A stretch of DNA of 64,000 nucleotides from Rhodoferax ferrireducens T118 (GTDB lineage Bacteria; Pseudomonadota; Gammaproteobacteria; Burkholderiales; Burkholderiaceae_C). The notes beneath the pieces are model-generated. The model was not told the DNA's origin. It made no database searches and saw only the letters and a list, made by a program, of their open reading frames with translations. The position numbers and the translations under genes were made by a program. How positions within the stretch are numbered: position 1 is the first letter of the stretch; each line of letters begins with the position of its first letter. Where the stretch lies: NCBI RefSeq assembly GCF_000013605.1, contig NC_007908.1:2294001-2358000 (forward strand). The letters run 5' to 3'. Shown in pieces: positions 1-7,059 of the stretch.

Positions 1-267
1 GAATCTTCGCTTGACTTGTGCTGGCGACTGCCGCTGGACGACGATTACGCCGAAGGTCTCAAAACCAGTTTTGCCGATGTTGCCAATGTGGCAGGGCGCG
101 CGGGTGGCGCCATTACCGCCGCCAAGTTCCTGCAGCGTTTTGCAGGGAAATTTCCTTGGGCGCATCTGGATATTGCCGGCACGGCCTGGAAAAGCGGGAC
201 GGCCAAGGGCGCCACGGGTCGCCCTGTGGCGCTGCTGCTGGAATACCTGCTCACTTCAGCCAAATAA
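1..267 (+). CDS. pepA: Leucyl aminopeptidase (M17), C-terminal fragment
   Basis: This is the 3' end of a cytosol aminopeptidase gene whose start lies before the window. The enzyme is a cytoplasmic, hexameric, two-metal peptidase that removes N-terminal residues, preferably leucine, from peptides. About 88 codons are visible, in the frame starting at base 1, ending in TAA at 265-267. The visible part carries the family's C-terminal signatures: WRLPL near the left edge, then [23 protein letters not shown], and [11 protein letters not shown] followed by KGATGRPV. The catalytic metal ligands (NTDAEGR region) lie upstream and cannot be checked. holC follows after 17 bases, an arrangement common in proteobacteria. 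The family call is very safe; only the start is missing. Confidence 0.95.
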   Translation, partial: ESSLDLCWRLPLDDDYAEGLKTSFADVANVAGRAGGAITAAKFLQRFAGKFPWAHLDIAGTAWKSGTAKGATGRPVALLLEYLLTSAK

Positions 268-284
268 AAAAAGTGACATGACCA

Positions 285-719
285 ATGACTGAGGTGGCCT
301 TTCACTTCAATGCACCCGACCGGGTCGCCTATGCCTGCCGTCTGCTGCGCAAGGCCGCGGCAAGTGGTGCCAAGCTTGTGGTGATAGGTTCGCCGGACGT
401 GCTGCAGCAACTGGACCGCGCCCTTTGGACGTTTTCAGCCGTTGATTTTGTGCCACATTGTTTTCTGGAGAGTGAGTCACACGTCGTTGCCGCTTCGCCC
501 GTGATTTTGTCGACATCCACCCATGCGGTGCCCCACCAGCAGGTGCTTCTCAACCTTGGCCAACTTGTGCCCGAGGGGTTTGAGCGCTTTGAGCGTGTCA
601 TCGAGGTGGTCGGCCAGGAGGACGAAGATCGTCAGTCGGCGCGAAGCCGCTGGAAAAGTTATGCCGATCGTGGCTACGTCATCACACGTCATGATCTGGC
701 TTTGAAAACGTCGTACTGA
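285..719 (+). CDS. holC: DNA polymerase III chi subunit
   Basis: HolC is the chi subunit of the polymerase III clamp-loader complex; it binds psi (HolD) and SSB, linking the replisome to coated lagging-strand template. The 144-residue product matches the family's length. Its N-terminus (TEVAFHFNAPDRVAYACRLL) is typical, followed by a region like the HolC core (GAKLVVIGSPDVLQQLDRALW) and the conserved LNLGQLVPEGFERFERVIEVV segment near residue 90-110. It follows pepA by 17 bases, and its TGA overlaps the ATG of the next gene (TGATG at 717-721), so the three are probably co-transcribed and translationally coupled. ATG at 285 is the natural start. Confidence 0.93.
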   Translation: MTEVAFHFNAPDRVAYACRLLRKAAASGAKLVVIGSPDVLQQLDRALWTFSAVDFVPHCFLESESHVVAASPVILSTSTHAVPHQQVLLNLGQLVPEGFERFERVIEVVGQEDEDRQSARSRWKSYADRGYVITRHDLALKTSY

Positions 720-1021
720 TGAACACAATACCCCGAAATTTGCCTCGTTTTGTACCCACCCTGACGGAGGTGGTAGAACCAGCTTCATTGGTCAGGACAG
801 CGCCGTCGACAGGCCGGGACGTTGATGAAATCATCCAGTCCGTGATGCAGCGGGTCGATCGGGTGCTTGATTGTCGTTTGCGCGAGGACGCCGACGCCAT
901 GCTTCGCAACCTGGTGACGGAACAACTTCACACCTTGCAGTTGAGTCTTCGGGCAGAACTGGCGCTTGTCGTGCAACAAGCCGTGGCTGAGGCGATGGCG
1001 TTGCGAGAAGATGATCATTAG
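719..1021 (+). CDS. Small conserved hypothetical protein downstream of holC
   Basis: A 100-residue protein that I cannot assign with certainty. Its ATG overlaps the holC stop, which argues that it is a real, translationally coupled gene. The first 35 residues are rich in Pro, Thr and Val (PRFVPTLTEVVEP). Residues 35-95 look like one long amphipathic helix (DEIIQSVMQRVDRVLDCRLRE, continuing through LVTEQLHTLQLSLRAEL), so it may form a coiled coil. It has no signal peptide, membrane segment or catalytic motif. Short proteins with this layout (Pro-rich head, helical tail) sit next to holC in other betaproteobacteria, and I recall a DUF2486-type family there, but I cannot confirm the match. Role unknown. 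Confidence 0.6.
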   Translation: MNTIPRNLPRFVPTLTEVVEPASLVRTAPSTGRDVDEIIQSVMQRVDRVLDCRLREDADAMLRNLVTEQLHTLQLSLRAELALVVQQAVAEAMALREDDH

Positions 1022-1147
1022 CAAAAATTATGTGGCATTAGCAGACCGGCTCGGTGTCTACCCTATGTTTCTGGCGCAGAAATTGCGTTATCGTGGTGGG
1101 TGTGGAGTTATTTAATTCACATTTTTTTTAAATTAATGGAGTTGTCT

Positions 1148-2278
1148 ATGCAAATGAAATTGAAAATTACTGTGGTGGCTGCCATTGCAGCCGCTGCCGG
1201 TGTTGCCATGGCCCAGGAGACGGTCGTCAAGATCGGGCACGTTGCTCCGATTTCCGGTGCCCAGGCGACTTATGGCCGGGACAACGAGAATGGCGCCCTG
1301 ATGGCAGTTGACGATCTGAACGCCGCAGGCGTCGTGATCGCAGGCAAGAAAGTCAAGCTGCAATTGGTGGCTGAAGATGATGCGGCCGATCCCAAACAAG
1401 GTGCAGCGGTTGCACAAAAACTGTGCGACGCCAAAGTAAATGGTGTGGTCGGTCACCTCAACTCGGGCACCACAATTCCCGCATCCAAGATTTACCATGA
1501 TTGTGGTATTCCCATGGTCACGCCATCGGCGACCAACCCCAATTTGACCAAACCCGGCTATAAGACGACATTCCGCTTGCTGGCCAACGACAACTCGCTC
1601 GGCGCGGGCCTGGCTTTCTACGCCGCTGACACTTTGAAGCTCAAGCGCATCGCCGTGATTGATGACCGTACGGCTTATGGCCAAGGGGTCGCTGATATTT
1701 TCAAGAAAACAGCCGCATCCAAAGGCATCACGATTGTTGATGAGCAGTTCACCACTGACAAGGCGGTTGACTTCATGGCGATCCTGACGGCCATCAAGGG
1801 CAAAAATCCGGATGGCGTGTTCTTTGGCGGCATGGACGCACAAGCTGGTCCCATGTTGCGTCAGATGGAGCAACTCGGTCTCAACAATGTCAAGTATTTT
1901 GGCGGTGATGGTATCTGTACCCAGGATCTGATCAAACAGTCCGCTGGCGCCAAGACACTTGAAAACGTGATTTGCGCTGAAGGCGGCGCCTCTCTGGCCA
2001 AAATGCCCGGTGGTGTAGCCTGGAAGGCACGTTACGACGCCAAGTATCCCGGCCAGTTTCAGGTTTACAGCCCTTATGTCTACGACGCCGTGAATGTGAT
2101 TGTTGACGCCATGAAGCGCGCTGGCAGTGCAGACCCCAAGGTCTATCTCCCCAAATTGGCTGAGACCAATTACAAAGGTATTACCACCAATGTGCAGTTC
2201 GAGCCGAATGGCGAGTTGAAGAATCCGGCTATGACAATCTACACCTACAAGGGTGGAAAAAAAGCAGCCTTGAACTGA
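1148..2278 (+). CDS. ABC transporter periplasmic substrate-binding protein, branched-chain amino acid (LivK) type
   Basis: Periplasmic binding protein of the Leu/Ile/Val-binding (type I) family, which delivers ligand to a HAAT-type ABC importer. The 376-residue product begins with a classic Sec signal peptide (MQMKLKITVVAAIAAAAGVAMA, cleavage expected after AMA). The mature domain starts VVKIGHVAPISGAQATYGRD. The family hallmark VNGVVGHLNSGTTIPAS and the following IPMVTPSATNP are present. Start: an in-frame codon at 1100 would put 16 extra residues before the signal peptide, whereas ATG 1148 has GGAG seven bases upstream. No permease or ATPase genes are adjacent, so it stands alone, with a strong terminator behind it. 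The exact ligand (branched-chain amino acids, or an amide or aromatic acid) cannot be told from sequence. Confidence 0.9.
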   Translation: MQMKLKITVVAAIAAAAGVAMAQETVVKIGHVAPISGAQATYGRDNENGALMAVDDLNAAGVVIAGKKVKLQLVAEDDAADPKQGAAVAQKLCDAKVNGVVGHLNSGTTIPASKIYHDCGIPMVTPSATNPNLTKPGYKTTFRLLANDNSLGAGLAFYAADTLKLKRIAVIDDRTAYGQGVADIFKKTAASKGITIVDEQFTTDKAVDFMAILTAIKGKNPDGVFFGGMDAQAGPMLRQMEQLGLNNVKYFGGDGICTQDLIKQSAGAKTLENVICAEGGASLAKMPGGVAWKARYDAKYPGQFQVYSPYVYDAVNVIVDAMKRAGSADPKVYLPKLAETNYKGITTNVQFEPNGELKNPAMTIYTYKGGKKAALN

Positions 2279-2294
2279 TCCAGTTCTGCAGCGG

Positions 2295-2325
2295 AAAAAA
2301 AAGCCATCTTCGGATGGCTTTTTTC
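2295..2325 (+). terminator. Intrinsic terminator after the LivK-type gene
   Basis: A perfect hairpin AAGCCATC-TTCG-GATGGCTT (2301-2320) with a UUCG-type tetraloop, preceded by an A run and followed by TTTTC. It starts about 16 bases after the stop codon at 2278 and should end that transcript before the tRNA gene. Confidence 0.9.
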
Positions 2326-2384
2326 TTGGCCCTTGGGCTCGTGCAGGGGAAATCAGACTTTGCTCGGTTAAAATTGCGAGTGCT

Positions 2385-2474
2385 GGAGCGGTGGATGAGT
2401 GGTTTAAGTCACACGCCTGGAAAGCGTGCGAGGGGTCAAACCCTCCGGGGGTTCGAATCCCCCCTGCTCCGCCA
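2385..2474 (+). tRNA. tRNA-Ser (anticodon GGA)
   Basis: The sequence folds as a class II tRNA of 90 nt including an encoded CCA at 2472-2474. The acceptor arm GGAGCGG (2385-2391) pairs with CTGCTCC (2464-2470), with one G-U pair. The anticodon stem CACGC/GCGTG (2412-2416 and 2424-2428) encloses the loop CTGGAAA, giving anticodon GGA at 2419-2421, which reads serine UCC/UCU. The long variable arm (about 2429-2447) and the T arm GGGGG-TTCGAAT-CCCCC are as expected for tRNA-Ser. A -10-like TAAAAT lies at 2369-2374. Confidence 0.97.
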
Positions 2475-2485
2475 GTTGATAAGTG

Positions 2486-2512
2486 AATACGGGCCTTTTG
2501 AGGCCCGTATTT
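2486..2512 (+). terminator. Terminator hairpin between tRNA-Ser and argF
   Basis: An inverted repeat AATACGGGCC-TTTTGA-GGCCCGTATT followed by a short T-rich tail lies 12 bases past the tRNA CCA end. It probably ends the tRNA transcript and may also serve argF, which converges from the other strand (stop at 2538). The T tract is weak in both directions. Confidence 0.7.
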
Positions 2513-2537
2513 CATGCGGCTTTTGCCGGGCTCACAT

Positions 2538-3446
2538 TCACAGACGTCCCAGTAACAGGTACTCCATGAGCGCCTTTTGCACGTGCATGCGGTTTTCTGC
2601 TTCTTCCCACACCACCGATTGCGCGCCGTCAATCACCTCGGCTTGCACTTCTTCACCCCGGTGCGCGGGCAGGCAGTGCATGAATAGCGCGTCCGGCTTG
2701 GCCGCGTGCATCATGTCCAGGTCCACGCACCAGTCAGCAAATGCCACTTTGCGGGCCTCGTTTTCGGCCTCAAAACCCATGCTGGTCCAGACATCGGTGG
2801 TGACCAGGTCGGCACCGGCGCACGCTTGCATCGGGTCCTGAAACACCCGGTAACTGTCACTCGAGCGCAGGCCGGCGATGGACTGGTCAACTTCATAGCC
2901 ACCGGGCGTGCTGACATGCACCTTGAAGCCGAGAATTTCGCTCGCTTGCAGCCAGGTGTTGGCCATGTTGTTGCCGTCACCGACCCAGGCAACCGTCTTG
3001 CCCGCAATGGAGCCGCGGTGTTCGATGTAGGTGAAGATGTCGGCAAGAATCTGGCACGGGTGGAATTCATTGGTCAGGCCGTTGATGACCGGCACGCGCG
3101 AGTGTTGGGCAAAGCGCTCTATCTTGGTCTGCTCAAAGGTGCGGATCATCACCAGATCGACCATGCGGCTGATCACCTTGGCGCTGTCTTCAATCGGCTC
3201 GGCCCGGCCCAGCTGGCTGTCGCCGGTGGTCAGGTGCACCACGCTGCCGCCCATCTGGTACATGCCGGCCTCAAAGCTGACCCGCGTGCGGGTGGATGCT
3301 TTCTCGAAAATCATGGCCAGTGTTCGATCAGCCAGCGGGTGGTGCTTTTCGTAGGCCTTGAACTTCTTCTTGATCAGGGCGGCCCGCTCAAACAGGTAGG
3401 CGTAGTCGAGGGCAGTGAGGTCGCTGAATTGCAGGTAGTGTTTCAT
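2538..3446 (-). CDS. argF: Ornithine carbamoyltransferase
   Basis: Catalyses carbamoyl phosphate + ornithine to citrulline + phosphate, the sixth step of arginine synthesis, in the cytoplasm as a trimer. The product is 302 residues, a normal anabolic OTCase length. Visible motifs are the carbamoyl phosphate loop FEKASTRTRVSFE (about residues 48-60), the HPCQ motif in NEFHPCQILADI (about 128), WVGDGNNMANTW (about 150-161), and HCLPAHRGEEV near the C-terminus (about 260-270). The DMMHAAKPDALFMHCLP stretch is also typical. It lies 52 bases downstream of argD on the same strand, so argD-argF is probably one operon. ATG at 3446 gives the conserved start MKHYLQFSDL. Confidence 0.96.
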   Translation of the reverse strand: MKHYLQFSDLTALDYAYLFERAALIKKKFKAYEKHHPLADRTLAMIFEKASTRTRVSFEAGMYQMGGSVVHLTTGDSQLGRAEPIEDSAKVISRMVDLVMIRTFEQTKIERFAQHSRVPVINGLTNEFHPCQILADIFTYIEHRGSIAGKTVAWVGDGNNMANTWLQASEILGFKVHVSTPGGYEVDQSIAGLRSSDSYRVFQDPMQACAGADLVTTDVWTSMGFEAENEARKVAFADWCVDLDMMHAAKPDALFMHCLPAHRGEEVQAEVIDGAQSVVWEEAENRMHVQKALMEYLLLGRL

Positions 3447-3498
3447 TGCGGGTACTCGCAGGGCAGGGTAGGAAGCAGTGGGCGGTTGTCGGCGTTCT

Positions 3499-4713
3499 TC
3501 AGCTGGCGTCAGTCAAAAGCTGCTTGATCAGCGGACACAGGATGCTGACCACTTCATCGGCTTCGGTCGCGCTCATGATCAGTGGCGGCACCAGGCGGAT
3601 GACGGTGTCGGCGGTAACACTGATCAGCAGGCCGTTGTCGGCACATTGCTGGACCAGGGCGGAGCAGGGTTTTGCCAGTTCGACCCCGATCATCAAACCC
3701 ATCCCCCGAATTTCCTTGATGGCGCCGGAGGTCAGCTCGGCAGACAGCGCAAGCGCGAGGGCTGCCGCCAGATGCTTGCCCACCTGTGCTGCGTTCTCAA
3801 GCAGACCCTCTTCTTCCATGATGCGAATGGTCTCGACCCCCGCCCGCATGGCCAGCGGGTTGCCGCCAAAAGTAGTGCCGTGGTTGCCGGGCTGAAAAAT
3901 GGCGGCGGCCTTGGGGCCTGCCACCACCGCACCGACTGGCACACCCGAGCCCAGGCCCTTGGCCAGGGGCATCACGTCAGGCACGATGCCCGCCCATTGA
4001 TGGGCAAACCATTTGCCGGTGCGGCCCATGCCGCACTGCACCTCGTCAATCATCAGCAGCCAGTCACGCTCGTCGCACAGCTGTCGTACCGCCTTGAGAT
4101 AGTCCATGTGCATGGGGTTGATGCCGCCTTCACCCTGGATGGCCTCAAGAAACACGGCCACCACGTTTGTGTTGCCTTCGGTCGCGGCTTGAAGACTTTC
4201 GATGCTGTTGATCGGCACCCGGATGAATCCTTCCACCAGCGGGCCAAAACCAGCCTGCACCTTGGGGTTGCCGGTGGCGCTGAGGGTGGCGATGGAGCGG
4301 CCATGAAAGGCCTTCTCGTAAACCACAATCTCAGGCCGCTCAATGCCCTTGTCATGGCCAAATTTGCGCGCCAGCTTCAAGGCGGCTTCGTTCGCTTCCA
4401 GACCGGTGGAGCAGAAAAAGACATTGCTCATGCCCGACAGCTCGACCAATTTTTTGGCCAGCACTTCCTGGTTGGGCACGTGGTAATAGTTGCAGCTGTG
4501 GATGATTTTGCCGATCTGGTCTTGAAGCGCTGGCACCAGCTTGGGATGGTTGTGGCCCAGGGTGTTGACGGCAATGCCGCCGAGCGCGTCCAGATACGAC
4601 TTGCCATTGACATCCCAAACGCGGCAGCCCTGACCATGCGACAGGGCGATGGGCAAACGACCGTAGGTGTTCATGACGTGGGGCGATGCGGCTTCAATGA
4701 AAGATGCATTCAT
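3499..4713 (-). CDS. argD: Acetylornithine aminotransferase (class III PLP aminotransferase)
   Basis: Transfers the amino group from N2-acetylornithine to 2-oxoglutarate (reversible), and in many bacteria also serves succinyldiaminopimelate. The 404-residue product has the class III signatures: HGQGCRVWDVNGKSYLDALGG near the N-terminus, FFCSTGLEANEAALKLAR for the PLP phosphate site, the aspartate in LLMIDEVQCGMGRTGKW, and the PLP lysine in DVMPLAKGLGSGVPVGAV. The C-terminal GTTFGGNPLAMRAG and IRLVPPL motifs are present. Start: the frame is open to 4785, but only non-ATG codons lie there and the product would gain about 24 unconserved residues. ATG 4713 (MNASFIEAA) gives the usual length, although its ribosome site is weak and ATG 4728 is an alternative. 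argF follows 52 bases downstream. Confidence 0.93.
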   Translation of the reverse strand: MNASFIEAASPHVMNTYGRLPIALSHGQGCRVWDVNGKSYLDALGGIAVNTLGHNHPKLVPALQDQIGKIIHSCNYYHVPNQEVLAKKLVELSGMSNVFFCSTGLEANEAALKLARKFGHDKGIERPEIVVYEKAFHGRSIATLSATGNPKVQAGFGPLVEGFIRVPINSIESLQAATEGNTNVVAVFLEAIQGEGGINPMHMDYLKAVRQLCDERDWLLMIDEVQCGMGRTGKWFAHQWAGIVPDVMPLAKGLGSGVPVGAVVAGPKAAAIFQPGNHGTTFGGNPLAMRAGVETIRIMEEEGLLENAAQVGKHLAAALALALSAELTSGAIKEIRGMGLMIGVELAKPCSALVQQCADNGLLISVTADTVIRLVPPLIMSATEADEVVSILCPLIKQLLTDAS

Positions 4714-4792
4714 GGTTTCAAACTTCATCCAATCAGTTGGGGACAGAGCCAGCTCGTGCTGCGACGCTGCGGACTGTTCCTCCAAGGCTCAA

Positions 4793-4822
4793 AAATAAAG
4801 CGGCCCAACGTGGGTTGGGCCG
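4793..4822 (-). terminator. Terminator-like hairpin upstream of argD (possible attenuator)
   Basis: Read on the minus strand, a perfect 9-bp stem CGGCCCAAC/GTTGGGCCG with a 4-base loop is followed by CTTTATTTTT. It lies about 80 bases before the argD start codon and after the rpsT terminator. It either backs up rpsT termination or terminates or attenuates a short argD leader. No leader peptide or arginine-rich open frame is visible. Confidence 0.65.
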
Positions 4823-4914
4823 TTGAAGCGTGATTTTATGGCCATTGGCCTGTCTGCTTTTTTGACAATTTGACATCACTGCGATGCGTTCGATGTTTCA
4901 GACAGGTGTTCCAA

Positions 4915-4943
4915 CAAAAAAGCCGTCTTTCGACGGCTCTTTT
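4915..4943 (-). terminator. Intrinsic terminator of rpsT
   Basis: The hairpin AGCCGTC-TTTC-GACGGCT (4921-4938), read on the minus strand, is followed by a run of T (the A run at 4915-4921 on the plus strand). It lies about 80 bases after the rpsT stop. T-rich sequence on the plus side makes it possibly bidirectional. Confidence 0.85.
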
Positions 4944-5021
4944 GCTTTTGCTGACAGCGCACCCGTTACAAACGGCGGATCGACTTTCTAGAAAATCAAT
5001 CCGTGCGATTTGCCTGAAAAA

Positions 5022-5324
5022 TCAGGCGGCGATTGCGGCCAGGGCTTTCACCTTGGTCGACAGACGGCTCTTGTCACGAGCAGCCTTGTTTTTGTGGAAG
5101 ATGCCTTTGTCTGCCACGGTGTCAACCACGGCTTGCATCTTGGCAAACAACTCGGTTGCCTTGGCCTTGTCGCCAGCGACAACCGCTTTTTCCACGTTCT
5201 TCACCGCAGTGCGGTATTTGGAACGCAGCGAGGTGTTTGCAGCGTTGATTTTGACGTCCTGACGGACGCGTTTACGGCCCGACGCCAGGCGCGGGTTCTT
5301 TTTCTTGGGTTTTCCAGATGCCAT
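5022..5324 (-). CDS. rpsT: 30S ribosomal protein S20
   Basis: S20 binds 16S rRNA helices at the bottom of the 30S body early in assembly. The product has 100 residues, very basic, starting [22 protein letters not shown]. The rest is the expected three-helix bundle ([20 protein letters not shown], then [20 protein letters not shown] and [14 protein letters not shown]). The N-terminal form [12 protein letters not shown] differs from the enterobacterial MANIKSAKKR and is typical of burkholderial and comamonad S20. AAGGAAC lies nine bases before the ATG at 5324. It is transcribed away from murJ; a -10-like hexamer lies at 5369-5374. Confidence 0.96.
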   Translation of the reverse strand: MASGKPKKKNPRLASGRKRVRQDVKINAANTSLRSKYRTAVKNVEKAVVAGDKAKATELFAKMQAVVDTVADKGIFHKNKAARDKSRLSTKVKALAAIAA

Positions 5325-5368
5325 AATTTAGTTCCTTGTGTCTGAGGATGTTGCCAGCAAAGCCTGCG

Positions 5369-5374
5369 ATTCTA
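5369..5374 (-). promoter_or_regulatory. Putative rpsT promoter -10 element
   Basis: On the minus strand the hexamer TAGAAT lies 45 bases upstream of the rpsT start codon in the 85-base divergent gap between rpsT and murJ. A convincing -35 is not visible (CTGCGT at suitable distance is poor). Only position and the -10 match support the call. Confidence 0.4.
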
Positions 5375-5409
5375 ACAGGTGCTGGTCTGACGCAGCTACA
5401 CTTCGGGCG

Positions 5410-6975
5410 GTGAGTCTCCTCAAATCTGCTTCTATTGTTTCCCTGCTGACACTGGTGTCACGCATTACCGGGTTGGTGCGCGAACTTCTGATTGCATCGA
5501 CCTTTGGCGCCAATGCCATGACGGACGCGTTTAATGTCGCGTTTCGTATCCCCAACCTGTTTCGCCGCTTTTTTGGCGAAGGCGCCTTCAGTCAGGCCTT
5601 TGTGCCGGTGCTGGCGGCCTCCAAAGCGCAGCACGGCGAGGCGGCCACCCAAACCGTGATCAACCATGCCGCCACGGTCCTGACCTGGGCTCTGTTGGTG
5701 CTCAGCGTCATCGGCGTGGCGGCAGCGCCGGCCCTGGTGTGGGCCATGGCCAGTGGCCTGCAACAGGACCCGCGCGGCTTTGAGGTGGCTATTGTCATGA
5801 CGCGCTGGATGTTTCCCTACATTGCCTTCATGTCGCTGGTGGCGCTGGCCGCGGGTGTACTCAATACCTGGAAGCATTTTGCCGTACCGGCCGCCACGCC
5901 GGTGTTGTTGAACCTGTGCATGATTGTCGCGGCGTGGCTGGGTGCGCCCTGGTTCAAGACCCTGGGGCTGGAGCCGATTTACGCGCTGGCCGGTGGCGTG
6001 TTGCTCGGTGGCGTGCTGCAACTGGGTGTGCAGTGGTGGGCCTTGAAAAAACTCGGTCTCGCCCCCGCCATCGGTCTGCGCTGGCGTGTGTTGCGCGCGG
6101 CTTGGGCTGATCCCGCCACCAAGAACATCCTGCGCCTGATGGGACCCGCTTTGTTGGGGGTGAGCGTGGCGCACATCTCAATGCTGATCAACACCCAGAT
6201 CGCCTCGCATCTGGCGCCCGGCAGCGTGAGCTGGATCACCTATGCCGACCGCTTGATGGAGTTCCCCACGGCCATGCTCGGTGTCGCCATGGGCGTGGTG
6301 CTGATGCCCCAGCTTGCACTGGCCCGCGCAGCGGGAGACAAGGCGAAATATTCCGCCATGCTGGACTGGGGGCTGCGCCTGGTGGTGCTGCTGGCCGTAC
6401 CGTGCGCGGTGGCGCTGATCGTGTTCCCGATGCCGCTGGTGGCCGTGCTGTACCACTACGGTGCCATGACTGACTTGGACGTGCAAAAAATTACTTACGC
6501 ACTGATGGGGTGGGGCGTCGGCTTGATCGGGATCGTGGCCATCAAGGTCCTGGCGCCGGGGTATTACGCCAACCAGGATACCAAAACGCCGGTCACCATA
6601 GCGGTTGCCGTGTTGATCATCACGCAGTTGCTCAACGTTGTGCTGGTGCCTGTGTTTGCCCATGCCGCGCTGACGCTGTCAATTGGCATCGGCGCCATGA
6701 TCAATGCCGGCTGGCTGCTTGTGGGCCTCATGCGGCGTGGCAGCTACAAGCCCGAGCCGGGTTGGGGCGCTTTTGTGTTGCAGGTGATTGCCGCCTGCGC
6801 TTTGCTGGCTGTCTTTTTGATGTGGGCCAATAGTGCTTTTGCCTGGACCCAGCTGCGTAGCGAGAGTTTCAAGAGAATTTGGCTTCTAGCCCTCGTCCTT
6901 ATTGGCGCTGGCGCTATATATTTTGCAGCTATCTGGGCGGCGGGCCTGAAGCTGCGCCAGTTCTTGCGGCGCTGA
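5410..6975 (+). CDS. murJ: Lipid II flippase MurJ
   Basis: Integral inner-membrane protein of the MOP superfamily that moves lipid II across the membrane for peptidoglycan synthesis; essential in most bacteria. The product is 521 residues with about 14 hydrophobic segments. The N-terminus carries SIVSLLTLVSRITGLVRELL, then AFRIPNLFRRFFGEGAFSQAFVPVL with the conserved RIPNLxRR-FxEGAF signature. Start: the frame opens earlier, but GTG 5410 (VSLLKSASIV) matches the usual MurJ N-terminus and the upstream part is unrelated; the ribosome site is weak. The last transmembrane segment (about residues 489-508) is encoded by a degenerate copy of the interspersed palindromic element. A strong terminator follows. 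Confidence 0.94.
   Translation: MSLLKSASIVSLLTLVSRITGLVRELLIASTFGANAMTDAFNVAFRIPNLFRRFFGEGAFSQAFVPVLAASKAQHGEAATQTVINHAATVLTWALLVLSVIGVAAAPALVWAMASGLQQDPRGFEVAIVMTRWMFPYIAFMSLVALAAGVLNTWKHFAVPAATPVLLNLCMIVAAWLGAPWFKTLGLEPIYALAGGVLLGGVLQLGVQWWALKKLGLAPAIGLRWRVLRAAWADPATKNILRLMGPALLGVSVAHISMLINTQIASHLAPGSVSWITYADRLMEFPTAMLGVAMGVVLMPQLALARAAGDKAKYSAMLDWGLRLVVLLAVPCAVALIVFPMPLVAVLYHYGAMTDLDVQKITYALMGWGVGLIGIVAIKVLAPGYYANQDTKTPVTIAVAVLIITQLLNVVLVPVFAHAALTLSIGIGAMINAGWLLVGLMRRGSYKPEPGWGAFVLQVIAACALLAVFLMWANSAFAWTQLRSESFKRIWLLALVLIGAGAIYFAAIWAAGLKLRQFLRR
6876..6932 (+). repeat. Palindromic interspersed element, copy in murJ (in frame)
   Basis: Forward-orientation copy of the six-copy element: GGCTTCTAGCCCTCGT (6881-6896), 15 nt, CGCTAT (6912-6917), 7 nt, GCAGCT (6925-6930). 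It is the most degenerate copy, but the spacing is exactly as in the others. It is read in the murJ frame with CTA-GCC-CTC-GTC as codons and contributes about residues 489-508, all hydrophobic (LLALVLIGAGAIYFAAI), as the last membrane helix. Confidence 0.75.
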
Positions 6976-7006
6976 GCGGGGTCAGTGCTGTTGGGCCTTC
7001 AACGCC

Positions 7007-7050
7007 AGGAAGCCGTCGTTTTCGAATGGATGCGACGGCTTCCTGCTTTT
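7007..7050 (+). terminator. Intrinsic terminator of murJ
   Basis: A perfect 12-bp stem AGGAAGCCGTCG (7007-7018) / CGACGGCTTCCT (7033-7044) with a 14-base loop is followed by GCTTTT. It lies 31 bases after the murJ stop, between two convergent genes (murJ and the SPFH gene). Confidence 0.85.
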
Positions 7051-7059
7051 GACAGTCGC

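Larger units (their letters stand above)
4714..5021. other. Gene-free stretch between argD and rpsT
   Basis: A 308-base stretch between two minus-strand genes with no credible coding sequence. It contains the rpsT terminator (4915-4943), a second minus-strand terminator-like hairpin (4793-4822) immediately before argD, and a short run with a good but unused Shine-Dalgarno (GGAGG at about 4780-4784 on the minus strand). The roughly 90 bases between the two hairpins hold no feature I can name. Confidence 0.6.

Noticed and set aside
1133..2632. Minus-strand open frame of about 500 codons covering the LivK-type gene, tRNA and terminator
   Set aside because: It spans a tRNA and two terminators and has no family features.
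2314..2841. Plus-strand open frame across tRNA-Ser into argF
   Set aside because: It reads through the tRNA and the argF antisense; no ribosome site and no homology.
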